Shown here: positions 17,081 through 26,285 of the stretch, piece after piece
How positions within the stretch are numbered: the first letter of the stretch is position 1
Layout: every line of letters begins with the position of its first letter
DNA from: Paenochrobactrum gallinarii
Lineage (GTDB): Bacteria; Pseudomonadota; Alphaproteobacteria; Rhizobiales; Rhizobiaceae
DNA length: 41,258 nt
Direction of reading: 5' to 3'
Assembly (NCBI RefSeq): GCF_014205685.1
Contig: NZ_JACIIU010000018.1
Coordinates: forward strand, 1-41,258
Program-made: the position numbers and the translations under genes
Notes under the pieces: generated by a model
The model's input: the letters and a program-made list of their open reading frames with translations, nothing else
Told to the model about the DNA's origin: nothing
The model's database searches: none

Positions 17081-18181
17081 ATGTCCTTCTCAAACGAAAA
17101 GCGTATTGCAGCTTTGCGTGCGCAAATGGTTGCTACCGGTACCGATCTGGTGGTGCTCGGGCCTTCTACCCATATGGTTTATATGAGTGGCGTTGATCCG
17201 CATGGTGATGAACGCGCAGTGATGCTGTTGATTTCGCAAAAACATGCGGGCTTTTTAATGCCTGCCCTGAATGCGGATAGTGCACGTAACAAAACTGATC
17301 TGCCATTTGCCACATGGGCGGATGCCGAAGGTCCGCTTGCAGCATTCAACACCTTGATTAAGGCTTGCGAGTTGCCGGCGAATCCGGTGATTGCCATTGA
17401 TGAAACTATGCGAGCGGATTTTGCGCTACTGGTCTTGGATAATGTACCACACAAAGCGCGTAAATTTACCAATGACACGGTCGGTCATTTGCGTGCCCAT
17501 AAAGACGAGCAGGAATATGATCTGCTCAAAGCCAGTGCACTGCTCAATGATGCTGCCATGCAGGCTGGTTATGATGCTTTGAAAGTTGGCGTTACAGAGC
17601 TGGAAGTGGCAACTATTATTCGCGATCACTTTAGAGCGAATGGCGCACAGCCGATTTTTGTCAGCGTTTGTTTTGGTGAAAATGGTGCTTATCCGCATCA
17701 CCACACCGGAGCAACCAAATTGCAAAACGGCGATGCAGTGATGATCGACATCGGCGCGCGTTTGAACGGCTATCCGTCTGACATGACCCGCAGCGGTTTC
17801 TTTGGTGAACCAACAGAAAAATTCACGCAAGTCTTTAACATTGTGAATGAAGCTGTTGCCAAGGCATTGGCTGCGGCCAAGCCGGGCGTTAAGGCTTGTG
17901 AAGTGGATCGTGCGGCGCGTGATCACATTACGCAGGCAGGTTTTGGCGAATATTTCCTTCACCGTACCGGCCATGGTTTAGGCCTTGATGTGCATGAGCC
18001 ACCTTACATCACCGGAACGTCTGATGTTGTCCTGGAAGAGGGGATGGTGTTCTCGATTGAACCGGGTATTTATCTGGCGAAAGAGTTTGGCGTGCGTCAG
18101 GAAGAGATCGTTATCATGCGTTCATCTGGCGCTGAGGTGCTCTCCGATATGCCACGTGGTATCGTCGTGAAAAAGGCCTAA
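17081..18181 (+). CDS. M24 family metallopeptidase (Xaa-Pro dipeptidase/aminopeptidase P type)
   Basis: A 366-residue cytosolic peptidase. The N-terminal creatinase-like domain (about 1-130) is followed by the pita-bread domain. The five metal ligands can be placed: Asp in MIDIGARLNGYPSD (two), His in GHGLGLDVHEPP, Glu in FSIEPGIY, and Glu in RQEEIVI. Such enzymes remove residues next to proline, or cleave related amide substrates such as creatine. ATG 17081 is chosen with AGGA upstream; an in-frame GTG at 17063 lies within the spacer. It follows the binding protein and probably hydrolyses what is imported. Confidence 0.9.
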   Translation: MSFSNEKRIAALRAQMVATGTDLVVLGPSTHMVYMSGVDPHGDERAVMLLISQKHAGFLMPALNADSARNKTDLPFATWADAEGPLAAFNTLIKACELPANPVIAIDETMRADFALLVLDNVPHKARKFTNDTVGHLRAHKDEQEYDLLKASALLNDAAMQAGYDALKVGVTELEVATIIRDHFRANGAQPIFVSVCFGENGAYPHHHTGATKLQNGDAVMIDIGARLNGYPSDMTRSGFFGEPTEKFTQVFNIVNEAVAKALAAAKPGVKACEVDRAARDHITQAGFGEYFLHRTGHGLGLDVHEPPYITGTSDVVLEEGMVFSIEPGIYLAKEFGVRQEEIVIMRSSGAEVLSDMPRGIVVKKA

Positions 18182-18616
18182 CCCCCACTGAACTATTGCA
18201 TTCAATCATAACAATGCCGCCCTGTATCCATATTGCGGCATTGTTTCATATTGTTTTAAAGTGAATACTTAACCCACATAGTTATCCAACATTGGATTCT
18301 ATAGAATGTTTTTTAATCTGCATGTTAAACCGGTGATATAAAGAACGGCGTGTTATATTTGGGGCTATCCGCTTTATTTAAATCAGTGCCACCACAGCTT
18401 ACATTTTTAAAGAGAAAACATCGATAAGCCTGTGCGATGAGATGTGAAAACTATATTATGATTGCTTGCTGTAATTGCTTAAGCAATCTGCATCAGAATT
18501 TAATTAAACATCACTGAACATCTCCCGTTGTCAATCGAACGACGGAAGATGCCTTTTAAAAATCACAGCAGTCGCAATTGTCTTGCTCTATTTTGAAGCA
18601 TAATGACTTCAATATC
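18182..18616. other. 435-base intergenic region
   Basis: Apart from the terminator at 18211-18244 and an imperfect hairpin near 18526-18552 that could end the polyol operon on the minus strand, I see no gene, RNA or repeat here. The stretch is AT-rich. Confidence 0.6.
18211..18244 (+). terminator. Terminator of the peptidase gene
   Basis: A 10-bp perfect stem (18211-18220 with 18235-18244) encloses a 14-base loop 30 bases after the peptidase stop. The U run after it is short (TTTC), so efficiency may be moderate. Confidence 0.65.
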
Positions 18617-20089
18617 TTATGTGTGACCAGACAAATAACTTGTAATCACAGCTTGGCTGCCTTCGCGCCATATAGCATTGAGGCTTGTACTAAATGCTTC
18701 AACAACAGCAGCATTTTCACTCAAATCATCATAAATTTCACGCATTTCAAGCCATGCGACAGGGTTGTTGCGGGCTTCTATGGCGCGTGCTTGCAAGCGA
18801 TCCCAATTCGGATCATTGGGTGCAATATCATTGCCATTTTCGCTCGTTCCAAAACAATAGCGGCACCATAAAGCCGATAATAAAATCAAACCGGATGCCT
18901 TGCCTCCTTGAGCGATAACATCCCTGATTGACGGGATGATAAATTTGGGCTGTCGATTAGAACCATCCAAACAAAGCCGGCGTATGGTGTCACCAATATC
19001 TGGATTGGAAAACCGCTCTACGATAAGGTTTTGGTAGGCTGTCAGATTTGTGTCGGGTACAGGCGGCACAATCGGTAGAATTTCGGTGCTTTCAATATGG
19101 TCAAGGAAGGCGCGAATTTGGTCATCCTGCATTGCCTCATGCACATATTCAATGTCACGCAAACCAGCCGGATAAGCGATAATCGCATGACCGCCGTTGA
19201 GAATACGGATTTTCATCGTTTCAAAACGGTGTACCTGATCGGTAAAAGTAACGCCGACTTTTTCCAACGGTGGCCGGCCAGCCGGGAAATTATCCTCCAT
19301 CACCCATTGACGGAATGGCTCGCATGTCACCGGTGCTTTGTCGTCAACCCCAAGTGAATGGGCAAGTTCACGCTCACGCATGCCGGTTGCAGGCGTGATA
19401 CGATCCACCATACTGTTTGGAAAAGCCACATTATCAGCAATCCATAGCGCAAAATCCGGATCGGACAATGTCGCAAGCCCGACTACCGCATCGCGTGTGA
19501 CATTGCCATTATGCGGAACATTATCGCAGCTCATGACGGTAAAAGGTTTAAAGCCGCGTTGAAAACGCAGCTTTAATGCCGCAATGATGGCGCCAAAAGC
19601 TGTTTCCGGCTGCTCTGGATGCGCACCATCATGAATAATATCAGCGTGACTTGCGGAAAAACTACCCGTTTTAGGGTCAATAAAATAACCACCCTCCGTC
19701 ACAGTCAGCGACACGATACGGATCGTTTCTGTTGCCATAGCTGTGATCAAGGCCTGGTTCGCTTTTTCGACAGGTAAAAAGTCGATCATTGCACCGACAA
19801 TGCGTGCACTCACACCGTCCGGATCAAGTTCGATGACCGATGACATGAAATCCTGAGTGGCCAAGTCTTCACGCATCTGCGCATCATTGGCGCGTACGCC
19901 CGCGCCGATGATCGCCCATTCATGTCCATCCCCAAGATTAAAGAGGTCATCCAGATAAACAGCCATATGGGCACGATGGAAATTGCCGCAACCGATATGG
20001 ACAATACCGGCTTTAAGCTCCGAACGGTTATAATTCGGGCGTTGGATTTTTGCGGACAGTTGATCAAGCGTTGCATTTGAAATTTTCAT
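18617..20089 (-). CDS. mtlK: Mannitol 2-dehydrogenase
   Basis: A 490-residue cytosolic enzyme oxidising D-mannitol (and often D-arabinitol/D-sorbitol) to the ketose with NAD. The family opening is GIVHIGCGNFHRAHMAVYLD, and the catalytic K-x4-N-x2-H is seen in KIRILNGGH. It is the last gene of smoE-F-G-K-S-mtlK, the order known from the Rhodobacter polyol operon, and starts one base after the SDR stop. It is a paralogue of the protein at 334-1815, but with GCGNFHRAHMAVY instead of GIGAFHRAHQAVY. The fructose product would pass to central metabolism through a kinase not found here. Confidence 0.9.
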   Translation of the reverse strand: MKISNATLDQLSAKIQRPNYNRSELKAGIVHIGCGNFHRAHMAVYLDDLFNLGDGHEWAIIGAGVRANDAQMREDLATQDFMSSVIELDPDGVSARIVGAMIDFLPVEKANQALITAMATETIRIVSLTVTEGGYFIDPKTGSFSASHADIIHDGAHPEQPETAFGAIIAALKLRFQRGFKPFTVMSCDNVPHNGNVTRDAVVGLATLSDPDFALWIADNVAFPNSMVDRITPATGMRERELAHSLGVDDKAPVTCEPFRQWVMEDNFPAGRPPLEKVGVTFTDQVHRFETMKIRILNGGHAIIAYPAGLRDIEYVHEAMQDDQIRAFLDHIESTEILPIVPPVPDTNLTAYQNLIVERFSNPDIGDTIRRLCLDGSNRQPKFIIPSIRDVIAQGGKASGLILLSALWCRYCFGTSENGNDIAPNDPNWDRLQARAIEARNNPVAWLEMREIYDDLSENAAVVEAFSTSLNAIWREGSQAVITSYLSGHT

Positions 20090-20090
20090 G

Positions 20091-20861
20091 TCAGCTCATC
20101 CAATTGCCGCCGTCGACATTATATGTCTGGGAAACGATGTAATCGGCATCTTTTGAGGCAAGGAAAACCGCCATTCCGGTTAAGTCTTTTGCTTGCGCCA
20201 TACGGCCAAACGGTACTTCAGCGCCGACTATCTTTTTCTTTTCGCCAATAGGCCGGTTTTCAAATTTCGCGAATAGAGCATCGACCCCATCCCAATGTTC
20301 GCCATCAACGACACCAGGGGCAATCGCATTGACATTAATGCCATGTTTGATGAGGTTCAAACCGGCCGATTGGGTCAATGAAATGACTGCGGCCTTGGTT
20401 GCGCAATAAACAGCTACCAATGCTTCGCCGCGTCGCCCCGCCTGACTGGCCATATTGATGATTTTGCCGCCCTTGCCACGCTCAATCATTGAACGGGCGA
20501 CAGCTTGCATCATGAAAAGTGTTCCTGAAACATTGATCGCGAAAAGCTTGTCGTAACTTTCGCGGCTAATATCAACGATAGGGGCGAGATCAAAGAGCGC
20601 GGCATTATTGATCAAAATATCAATGCCGCCCCGTTTTTCTTCAATCGTTTTAACCACCTGATTAATGCTTTCCTGGCTTGTTACATCAAGATGAACAGCG
20701 AAAGCCTGCGGGCCTATTTCTTTGGCAGTGGCTTCGGCAGCAGCCAAATTGATATCGGCGATTGCCACATGTGCCCCTTCGGCCACATAGCGTGCGGCAA
20801 AAGCCTTGCCGATGCCGCGTGCAGAACCGGTAATAATGGCGGTTTTATCTTTCAATCTCAT
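20091..20861 (-). CDS. smoS: Sorbitol dehydrogenase, short-chain dehydrogenase family
   Basis: A 256-residue cytosolic SDR that oxidises D-glucitol (and galactitol in homologues) with NAD. Cofactor motif [15 protein letters not shown] motif in [10 protein letters not shown], catalytic Ser in INMASQAG, and YxxxK in YCATKAA are all present. The C-terminus ends with [10 protein letters not shown], typical of this SDR group. It overlaps the ATPase gene by 4 bases and is followed one base later by mtlK. Length and position match smoS of polyol operons. Confidence 0.9.
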   Translation of the reverse strand: MRLKDKTAIITGSARGIGKAFAARYVAEGAHVAIADINLAAAEATAKEIGPQAFAVHLDVTSQESINQVVKTIEEKRGGIDILINNAALFDLAPIVDISRESYDKLFAINVSGTLFMMQAVARSMIERGKGGKIINMASQAGRRGEALVAVYCATKAAVISLTQSAGLNLIKHGINVNAIAPGVVDGEHWDGVDALFAKFENRPIGEKKKIVGAEVPFGRMAQAKDLTGMAVFLASKDADYIVSQTYNVDGGNWMS

Positions 20862-21856
20862 GACAAGGCCAGTCCTTCGCTGTCAAAGCGGTGAATTTGA
20901 TGTTCTTGCGGGCTTAAAAATACATGATCGCCGCTATGCGAGGTAAAAGCGCCATCAACGCGCACATTGACAAGGCCATGCTCTGTCTGGACATGCAGAT
21001 AGGTATCGGAGCCCATATGTTCTGCGAGCGTGACAGTGCCTGACCATAAGCCCTCATCATTACTGACGGTTATATGTTCAGGACGAATACCGATTGCATG
21101 TGCACCTTTGGTGCTCGCTGGCGCACCTTCAATGAAGTTCATTTTAGGGCTGCCGATAAAACCGGCGACGAAGCGGTTTTTAGGTTTGTGATAAAGTTCA
21201 AGCGGAGTGCCTATTTGTTCAATGCGGCCTGCCTGCATCACCACAATTTTGTCGGCGAGCGTCATCGCTTCGACCTGATCATGGGTGACATAGATCATGG
21301 TGGTTTTCAGTTTTTGGTGCAGTTCGGCAATTTCGAGACGCATGTTGACGCGCAGGGCTGCGTCCAAATTTGATAATGGTTCGTCGAACAGAAAGGCAGA
21401 GGGTTCGCGCACAATGGCGCGGCCAATTGCGACGCGCTGGCGCTGGCCGCCGGAAAGTTGCCCCGGACGACGGTCAAGATAGGCTGTCAGGTTTAAGGTT
21501 TCAGCTGCGCCTTCCACCCTTTTGGTAATTTCGCTTTGCGCCATTCCGGCCATTTTAAGCGGAAATGCAATATTTTTGCGTACGCTCATATGCGGATAAA
21601 GCGCATAAGACTGAAACACCATAGCCAATCCGCGTTTGGCAGGTGCCAGATTGCTTGCATCTTTTCCATCAATTTGGATATTGCCTGATGATATATCTTC
21701 AAGGCCTGCAATTAGGCGCAAAAGCGTGGATTTACCACAGCCGGAAGGCCCGACAAAAACGACAAACTCACCCTTATTAATGGCGAGATCCAATGGGTGG
21801 ATAACCTGCGTGGTGCCAAAGCTTTTTGTGACGCTTTTGAGTTCGATCTGTCCCAT
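20858..21856 (-). CDS. smoK: Polyol ABC transporter ATPase, MalK/UgpC type
   Basis: A 332-residue cytoplasmic ATPase. Walker [10 protein letters not shown], signature [14 protein letters not shown], and Walker [13 protein letters not shown] are followed by the C-terminal TOBE-like regulatory domain (about 235-332) containing IGIRPEHI. Start is ATG 21856, with AAGGAA 6 bases upstream; an in-frame ATG at 21880 lies near the end of the permease gene and has poorer spacing. It couples to both permeases of the operon. Confidence 0.9.
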   Translation of the reverse strand: MGQIELKSVTKSFGTTQVIHPLDLAINKGEFVVFVGPSGCGKSTLLRLIAGLEDISSGNIQIDGKDASNLAPAKRGLAMVFQSYALYPHMSVRKNIAFPLKMAGMAQSEITKRVEGAAETLNLTAYLDRRPGQLSGGQRQRVAIGRAIVREPSAFLFDEPLSNLDAALRVNMRLEIAELHQKLKTTMIYVTHDQVEAMTLADKIVVMQAGRIEQIGTPLELYHKPKNRFVAGFIGSPKMNFIEGAPASTKGAHAIGIRPEHITVSNDEGLWSGTVTLAEHMGSDTYLHVQTEHGLVNVRVDGAFTSHSGDHVFLSPQEHQIHRFDSEGLALS

Positions 21857-21876
21857 ATTTTGTTCCTTTAAACCGC

Positions 21877-22710
21877 TCATTTGACAGCGCCGAATGTCAG
21901 ACCGCGCACCAATTGTTTCTGGCTGAACCAGCCAAGAATAAGAATAGGGGCAATGGCGAGTGTAGAAGCCGCGGAAAGTTTGGCGTAAAATAGTCCTTCA
22001 GGACTGGAGTAACTGGCAATAAAAGTTGTGAGCGGCCCCGCATTAGCGGTCGTCAGATTGAGCGTCCAGAAGCTTTCATTCCATGCAAGAATGATATTCA
22101 GCAGCAAAGTCGATGCGATACCCGGAATGGCCATTGGCGTGAGAACATAGATGATCTCGGCGCGCAGATTAGCGCCATCCATACGTGCTGCCTCCAGAAT
22201 TTCCACCGGAATTTCTTTGAAATAAGTGTAAAGCATCCACACCACGATAGGCAGATTAATCAGCGTGAGTATGGCTGTGATACCGATCAGATTATCAAGC
22301 AGGCCAGCATCGCGAAACAGCATATAGATCGGTATCAGCACACCGACCGCCGGCATCATTTTGGTCGACAGCATCCACATCAGCACATCTTTGGTGCGCT
22401 TACCCGGGACAAAAGCCATCGACCATGCGGCCGGAATGGCGATGATTAAAGCAACGACAGTTGACCCAAGTGAAATAATCACTGAATTGCGGAAGTGCAG
22501 GAAGTAATTCGAGCGTTCTTGTACGACGCGGTAGCTTTCCAGTGTCCAATCGAAAAACAGGAATTTGGGCGGGCTGGCAATGGCATCGGCTTCCGTTTTG
22601 AACGACGTCAAAATGGTCCAAAGAATTGGAAAGAAAATGATCAGTGCGATGCACCATGCCAAAAGGGTGAATGCAAGATAACGTTTGGTGCTGGTGTTAC
22701 GGTTGCTCAT
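21877..22710 (-). CDS. smoG: Polyol ABC transporter permease 2 (MalG type)
   Basis: A 277-residue inner-membrane permease with about six helices. The EAA loop can be seen in [19 protein letters not shown] (about residues 170-188). The C-terminus ends in [13 protein letters not shown], typical of MalG-type permeases. It begins one base after the stop of the partner permease gene. It forms the translocation channel with the protein at 22712-23584. Confidence 0.9.
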   Translation of the reverse strand: MSNRNTSTKRYLAFTLLAWCIALIIFFPILWTILTSFKTEADAIASPPKFLFFDWTLESYRVVQERSNYFLHFRNSVIISLGSTVVALIIAIPAAWSMAFVPGKRTKDVLMWMLSTKMMPAVGVLIPIYMLFRDAGLLDNLIGITAILTLINLPIVVWMLYTYFKEIPVEILEAARMDGANLRAEIIYVLTPMAIPGIASTLLLNIILAWNESFWTLNLTTANAGPLTTFIASYSSPEGLFYAKLSAASTLAIAPILILGWFSQKQLVRGLTFGAVK

Positions 22711-22711
22711 C

Positions 22712-23584
22712 TCACATCTCCAGATTGCGACCGATCATCCGCATCAGGAAAATCGCAACTATATTTGCTAAAATAACCGCAACGATACCGCCAGCCGAAC
22801 CAAGCCCGACATCGAATTGCAGCAGTGATTGTGCGTAAACGAGATAGGTCAGATTGGTGGAAGACGTGCCGGGGCCGCCATTGGTTGTCACCAGAATTTC
22901 TGCAAAAACAGATAACAGGAAGATTGTCTGGATCAGGATAACGACGGTTGTTGCGCGCGCCAGATGCGGTAGCATGATATAATAAAACCGTGAAACAGCG
23001 CCCGCGCCGTCCATTTCGGCTGCTTCCAATTGTTCGCGGTCAAGTGATTGCAATGCGGTTAAAAGAATGAGCGTTGCAAAGGGCAGCCATTGCCACGCAA
23101 CAATAATGATGATCGACAGCAACGAATATTGCGCAAGAAAATCAATCGGTGCAAAACCAAGACTGTTTGCAGCCCATCCGAATAAACCATTGACCGGATT
23201 GAAAAACATATTTTTCCATACCAATGCAGATACCGTTGGCATGATAAAGAAGGGTGCAATCACCAGCACACGAACGATGCCTTGACCGAACATCGGCTGA
23301 TCCAGCAATAAAGCCAGCAAAGTGCCGCCGATTGTCGTGATTGCCAGCACGCCAAGCACTAGAATTAACGTGTTGAAGAGGGCAGGCCAGAAGGCAGGAT
23401 CGGTGAAAAAATAGTGGTAGTTTTCGAAACCTGAAAAACTGACCGCATCAGGAATTAAAAGATTATAGCGAAGAAACGAAAACCAGATGGTCATGGCCAG
23501 CGGTACGATCATCCATAATAACAGCAGGATGACAGCAGGCGAAATCATCAGGCGACTTGCCGAGCGTGATGCTTGTGTGGCCAT
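22712..23584 (-). CDS. smoF: Polyol ABC transporter permease 1 (MalF type)
   Basis: A 290-residue inner-membrane permease with about six helices. The EAA loop lies in REQLEAAEMDGAGAVSRFYY (about residues 183-202), and the N-terminal SPAVILLLLWMIVPLAMTIW is the first membrane helix. It follows the binding-protein gene after a 174-base gap that contains two hairpins. It is the first permease of the smo operon. Confidence 0.9.
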   Translation of the reverse strand: MATQASRSASRLMISPAVILLLLWMIVPLAMTIWFSFLRYNLLIPDAVSFSGFENYHYFFTDPAFWPALFNTLILVLGVLAITTIGGTLLALLLDQPMFGQGIVRVLVIAPFFIMPTVSALVWKNMFFNPVNGLFGWAANSLGFAPIDFLAQYSLLSIIIIVAWQWLPFATLILLTALQSLDREQLEAAEMDGAGAVSRFYYIMLPHLARATTVVILIQTIFLLSVFAEILVTTNGGPGTSSTNLTYLVYAQSLLQFDVGLGSAGGIVAVILANIVAIFLMRMIGRNLEM

Positions 23585-23705
23585 GGGTTTTTACCCTTGT
23601 CTGAACTTTCATGATTATAAACGATGACTTATCGCGTAAAAATCATAATGGAATGTCGTTGATTGCCGGAATGCACAAATGCGGTTTTCATAGCCGCATA
23701 TAGCG

Positions 23706-23745
23706 AAAGACACGCCCCTTCATTTGACAGAAAGGGCGGGTCTTT
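23706..23745 (-). promoter_or_regulatory. Intercistronic hairpin between smoE and smoF
   Basis: AAAGAC/GTCTTT (23706-23711, 23740-23745) and CGCCC/GGGCG (23713-23717, 23734-23738) stack into one stem with a single mismatch. No U run follows on the minus strand, so RNA stabilisation or partial termination is more likely than full termination. Such hairpins after binding-protein genes keep their mRNA in excess over permease mRNA, as known for malE-malF. Confidence 0.6.
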
Positions 23746-23758
23746 GAATTGCTTGCGC

Positions 23759-25075
23759 TTACTTGATGTAACCACCGCGTGTCATTTCGCGGGTTGCCAA
23801 CTGCTGTGCAGTGGCTCTGGCCGCATCGCCGGTGACACTGCCTGCAAGCGCTGCCGAAAACTGCTGTCCGACAGCTGTACCAATTGCCTGATATTCAGGG
23901 ATGGCGACAAACTGGCCACCTGTATAAGGCACATCCTGAACAGATGGTTTTTGTGTATTGGCTGCCATGATTGCATCCAATGTCACTTTGGCAAATGGTG
24001 CTGCCTTCAGATATTCAGGATTTTCATAAAGTGAAGTACGGGTGCCTGGCGGTACGTTGGCAATGCCTACTTTTTTGGCAACCAGATCAAGATAGGCTTT
24101 CGATGTTGCCCAGGCGACAAATGCCTGTGCTGCATCGGCTTTCTTGGAGGTTTTTGGAATAGCAAGGTTCCAGGACCAGAGCCAGTTGCCGTGATTGTCG
24201 ATGCCTTCACCGCTTGGCGATTTGGCAAAACCAACCTTATCAGCAACGGTTGAATCTTTTGGATTGGAGATGAACGAGGAAGCAACCGTCGCATCAATCC
24301 ACATGCCGCATTTACCGGTCTGGAACAGTGCCAATGTTTCGTTGAAGCCATTGGAAGATGCACCTGGAGGGCCAAAATTGGTCATCAGGTCAAGATATGT
24401 ATCGATGGTTTTTTTCCATTCAGGACTGTCAAACTGCGGCTTCCAGTCCATATCGAACATACGGGCGCCCATGGAGTTCGACATGGCTGGCAACAGCGCC
24501 ATATTTTCACCCCAGCCAGCTTTACCACGCAGGCAGATGCCAAATACACCGGCGCCTTTGTCGGTCATTTTTTCTGCTGCTTCACGCACGAATTCCCAAG
24601 TCGGGTTTTCGGGCATTTTCAGTCCGGCTTTTTCAATAAGATCAGTGCGATACATCAGCATCGAACTTTCTGCATAAAACGGCACTGCATAAAGCTTGCC
24701 GTCCAAGCTGACGGATGCCGCAACGGCCGGCAGAATATCTGCGGCATCGTAGTCGTCACCAAGCTTTTCAAGTGGCAGAAGCCAGCCTTGTTTGGCCCAA
24801 ATCGGCACCTCATAATTGCCGATCGTCAGGACGTCATATTGACCGCCCTGTGTAGCAATATCGGTCGTGACACGTTGACGAAGTACATTTTCTTCTAACG
24901 TGACCCATTCGACATCAATGTCTGGATGAAGTGCTTTAAACTCGGACATGAGACCCTGCATGCGGATCATGTCGCCATTGTTAACGGTTGCGACCGTGAT
25001 GGTTTCTGCGCTTGCCGCCACCGACAATGCAGCCATAAAACCGGCGCTAACCAATCCACGTATAGTTACTGACAT
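23759..25075 (-). CDS. smoE: Polyol ABC transporter substrate-binding protein, family 1
   Basis: A 438-residue periplasmic protein that binds sorbitol/mannitol in homologous systems. The N-terminus MSVTIRGLVSAGFMAALSVA ends in ASA-E as a Sec signal with cleavage near residue 24. The mature start ETITVATVNNGDMIRMQGL and the SGEGIDNHGNWLWSWNLAIP region are typical of family 1 binding proteins of polyol importers. Start 25075 has GGGAGGGG just upstream; the open frame to 25204 has no such support. It is the first gene of the smo operon, with a palindrome 29 bases upstream (25104-25136). Confidence 0.9.
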   Translation of the reverse strand: MSVTIRGLVSAGFMAALSVAASAETITVATVNNGDMIRMQGLMSEFKALHPDIDVEWVTLEENVLRQRVTTDIATQGGQYDVLTIGNYEVPIWAKQGWLLPLEKLGDDYDAADILPAVAASVSLDGKLYAVPFYAESSMLMYRTDLIEKAGLKMPENPTWEFVREAAEKMTDKGAGVFGICLRGKAGWGENMALLPAMSNSMGARMFDMDWKPQFDSPEWKKTIDTYLDLMTNFGPPGASSNGFNETLALFQTGKCGMWIDATVASSFISNPKDSTVADKVGFAKSPSGEGIDNHGNWLWSWNLAIPKTSKKADAAQAFVAWATSKAYLDLVAKKVGIANVPPGTRTSLYENPEYLKAAPFAKVTLDAIMAANTQKPSVQDVPYTGGQFVAIPEYQAIGTAVGQQFSAALAGSVTGDAARATAQQLATREMTRGGYIK

Positions 25076-25103
25076 TTTACCCCTCCCAAGGTAATTTTGA
25101 GCA

Positions 25104-25136
25104 ATTATTCGAACATTGATCAAATATTTGAATAAT
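25104..25136. promoter_or_regulatory. Predicted SorC operator upstream of smoE
   Basis: A 33-base imperfect palindrome. The outer arms are ATTATTC and GAATAAT (7 of 7 matched), 12 of 16 pairs match overall, and the inner core is TTGATCAA (25116-25123). It lies 29 bases before the smoE start and beside the gene of a SorC-type regulator, so it is the likely site of polyol-responsive control. Confidence 0.65.
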
Positions 25137-25322
25137 GGCGCAATTCTGTCAAGTTCTATTTCTGGAAATGCATGTAACAAAGCTGTAACCTCATACAAAA
25201 GCATAAGGAACCAAGCGCCGAGATCGCTGGATAACGGCGAAAGAACTGTTTTAAGTTTTGAATAAGCGGTAAACGCGATGGCTTGGCCGAGTCGCTTTAT
25301 CCGTTACTATTATAAACGTGCA

Positions 25323-26285
25323 CTAAAGCAGTGCTGTCGCCGTTGCTTCATCGGTCACCAGACCATTGATAATACGCCCGTTGAGTGCACCGCGTATGGC
25401 ATCAATTTTACTGGCGCCTGCCGCAATGCCGACAGCTAAGCGCTCTAATCCCGGCTCCACACGTATTCCGGCCATCCGGCCATGAATTTCACTGTCAATA
25501 TAATGACCATTGGCATCATAAATATGTCCGGCGACTTCACCGATCCCGCCAAGGGAGCGCACTTCGCTCAATTCTTGCTCGCTGACAAAGCCATCAAGGA
25601 AGAGGGGAGCCTGATTGTTCATTTGGCCAATGCCGACAAAAATAGCATCGGCTTTTCGCCCCAAACGATGCACTGCCTGCACTGGTTTTAAAGCAAGAAA
25701 GGCATCGCGTTCTTCGCGAGTGCTGCTGATGACAGGAACCGGCATAGGATAATGCGGAGCATTCAAACGTGATGCGATATAGAGAATAACTTCAAACATG
25801 GTCGCAGAACCATCAATTGAAATATTCCCGATCAGCGACACCAAACGATGCCGGTCGCAGGTGCCTTCCTGCAATTCATCAGACATCGCACGTAATGCGC
25901 GACCAGTGCCGACACCAATGACCTGCGGTTCTGCCCGCGCCAAAACTTTTTCAAAAAGCGAAGCCGCAGCAGCGGCTATGACACGAGCTGGATCAGCGCT
26001 TGTGCCAAGCATGGGCGCAACACGACATTCAATAAGCCCGTAACGATCACGCAATCGGGCTTCTAATTCCAGACAAGCCGCAAGCGGATGTTCAAGCCTT
26101 ACTTTAATCAAGCCATTGGCAACAGCACGGCTGACAAGACGCTGTGCGCGTTGGCGCGAGATACCCATTTCGGCAGCAATCTGGTCTTGTGTCATGCCGC
26201 CCGCATAATAAAGCCAACCTGCACGTGCAACAGCATCGTCGGATTTCAAATCGATATCAGGTCGGTTTATCGGGGCAGCACTCAT
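25323..26285 (-). CDS. SorC/DeoR-type sugar-binding transcriptional regulator
   Basis: A 320-residue regulator. The N-terminal HTH (about residues 22-55) reads WLYYAGGMTQDQIAAEMGIS and RQRAQRLVSRAVANGLI. The C-terminal sugar-binding domain (about 60-315) has VIGVGTGRALRAMSDEL, GNISIDGS and AVGIAAGASKIDAIRGALNG, all typical of the SorC/CggR effector domain that binds phosphorylated sugars. It overlaps the HAD gene by 4 bases (ATGA) and precedes smoE, so it probably responds to a polyol or ketose phosphate and controls the smo genes. Confidence 0.9.
   Translation of the reverse strand: MSAAPINRPDIDLKSDDAVARAGWLYYAGGMTQDQIAAEMGISRQRAQRLVSRAVANGLIKVRLEHPLAACLELEARLRDRYGLIECRVAPMLGTSADPARVIAAAAASLFEKVLARAEPQVIGVGTGRALRAMSDELQEGTCDRHRLVSLIGNISIDGSATMFEVILYIASRLNAPHYPMPVPVISSTREERDAFLALKPVQAVHRLGRKADAIFVGIGQMNNQAPLFLDGFVSEQELSEVRSLGGIGEVAGHIYDANGHYIDSEIHGRMAGIRVEPGLERLAVGIAAGASKIDAIRGALNGRIINGLVTDEATATALL

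Noticed and set aside
24958..25204. Longer start for the smoE protein at 25204
   Set aside because: The extension runs through the palindromic operator and removes the signal peptide from the N-terminus.
25137..25322. Possible terminator or small RNA downstream of the SorC gene
   Set aside because: GC-rich stretches are present but no stem longer than 4-5 bp with a U run could be drawn.
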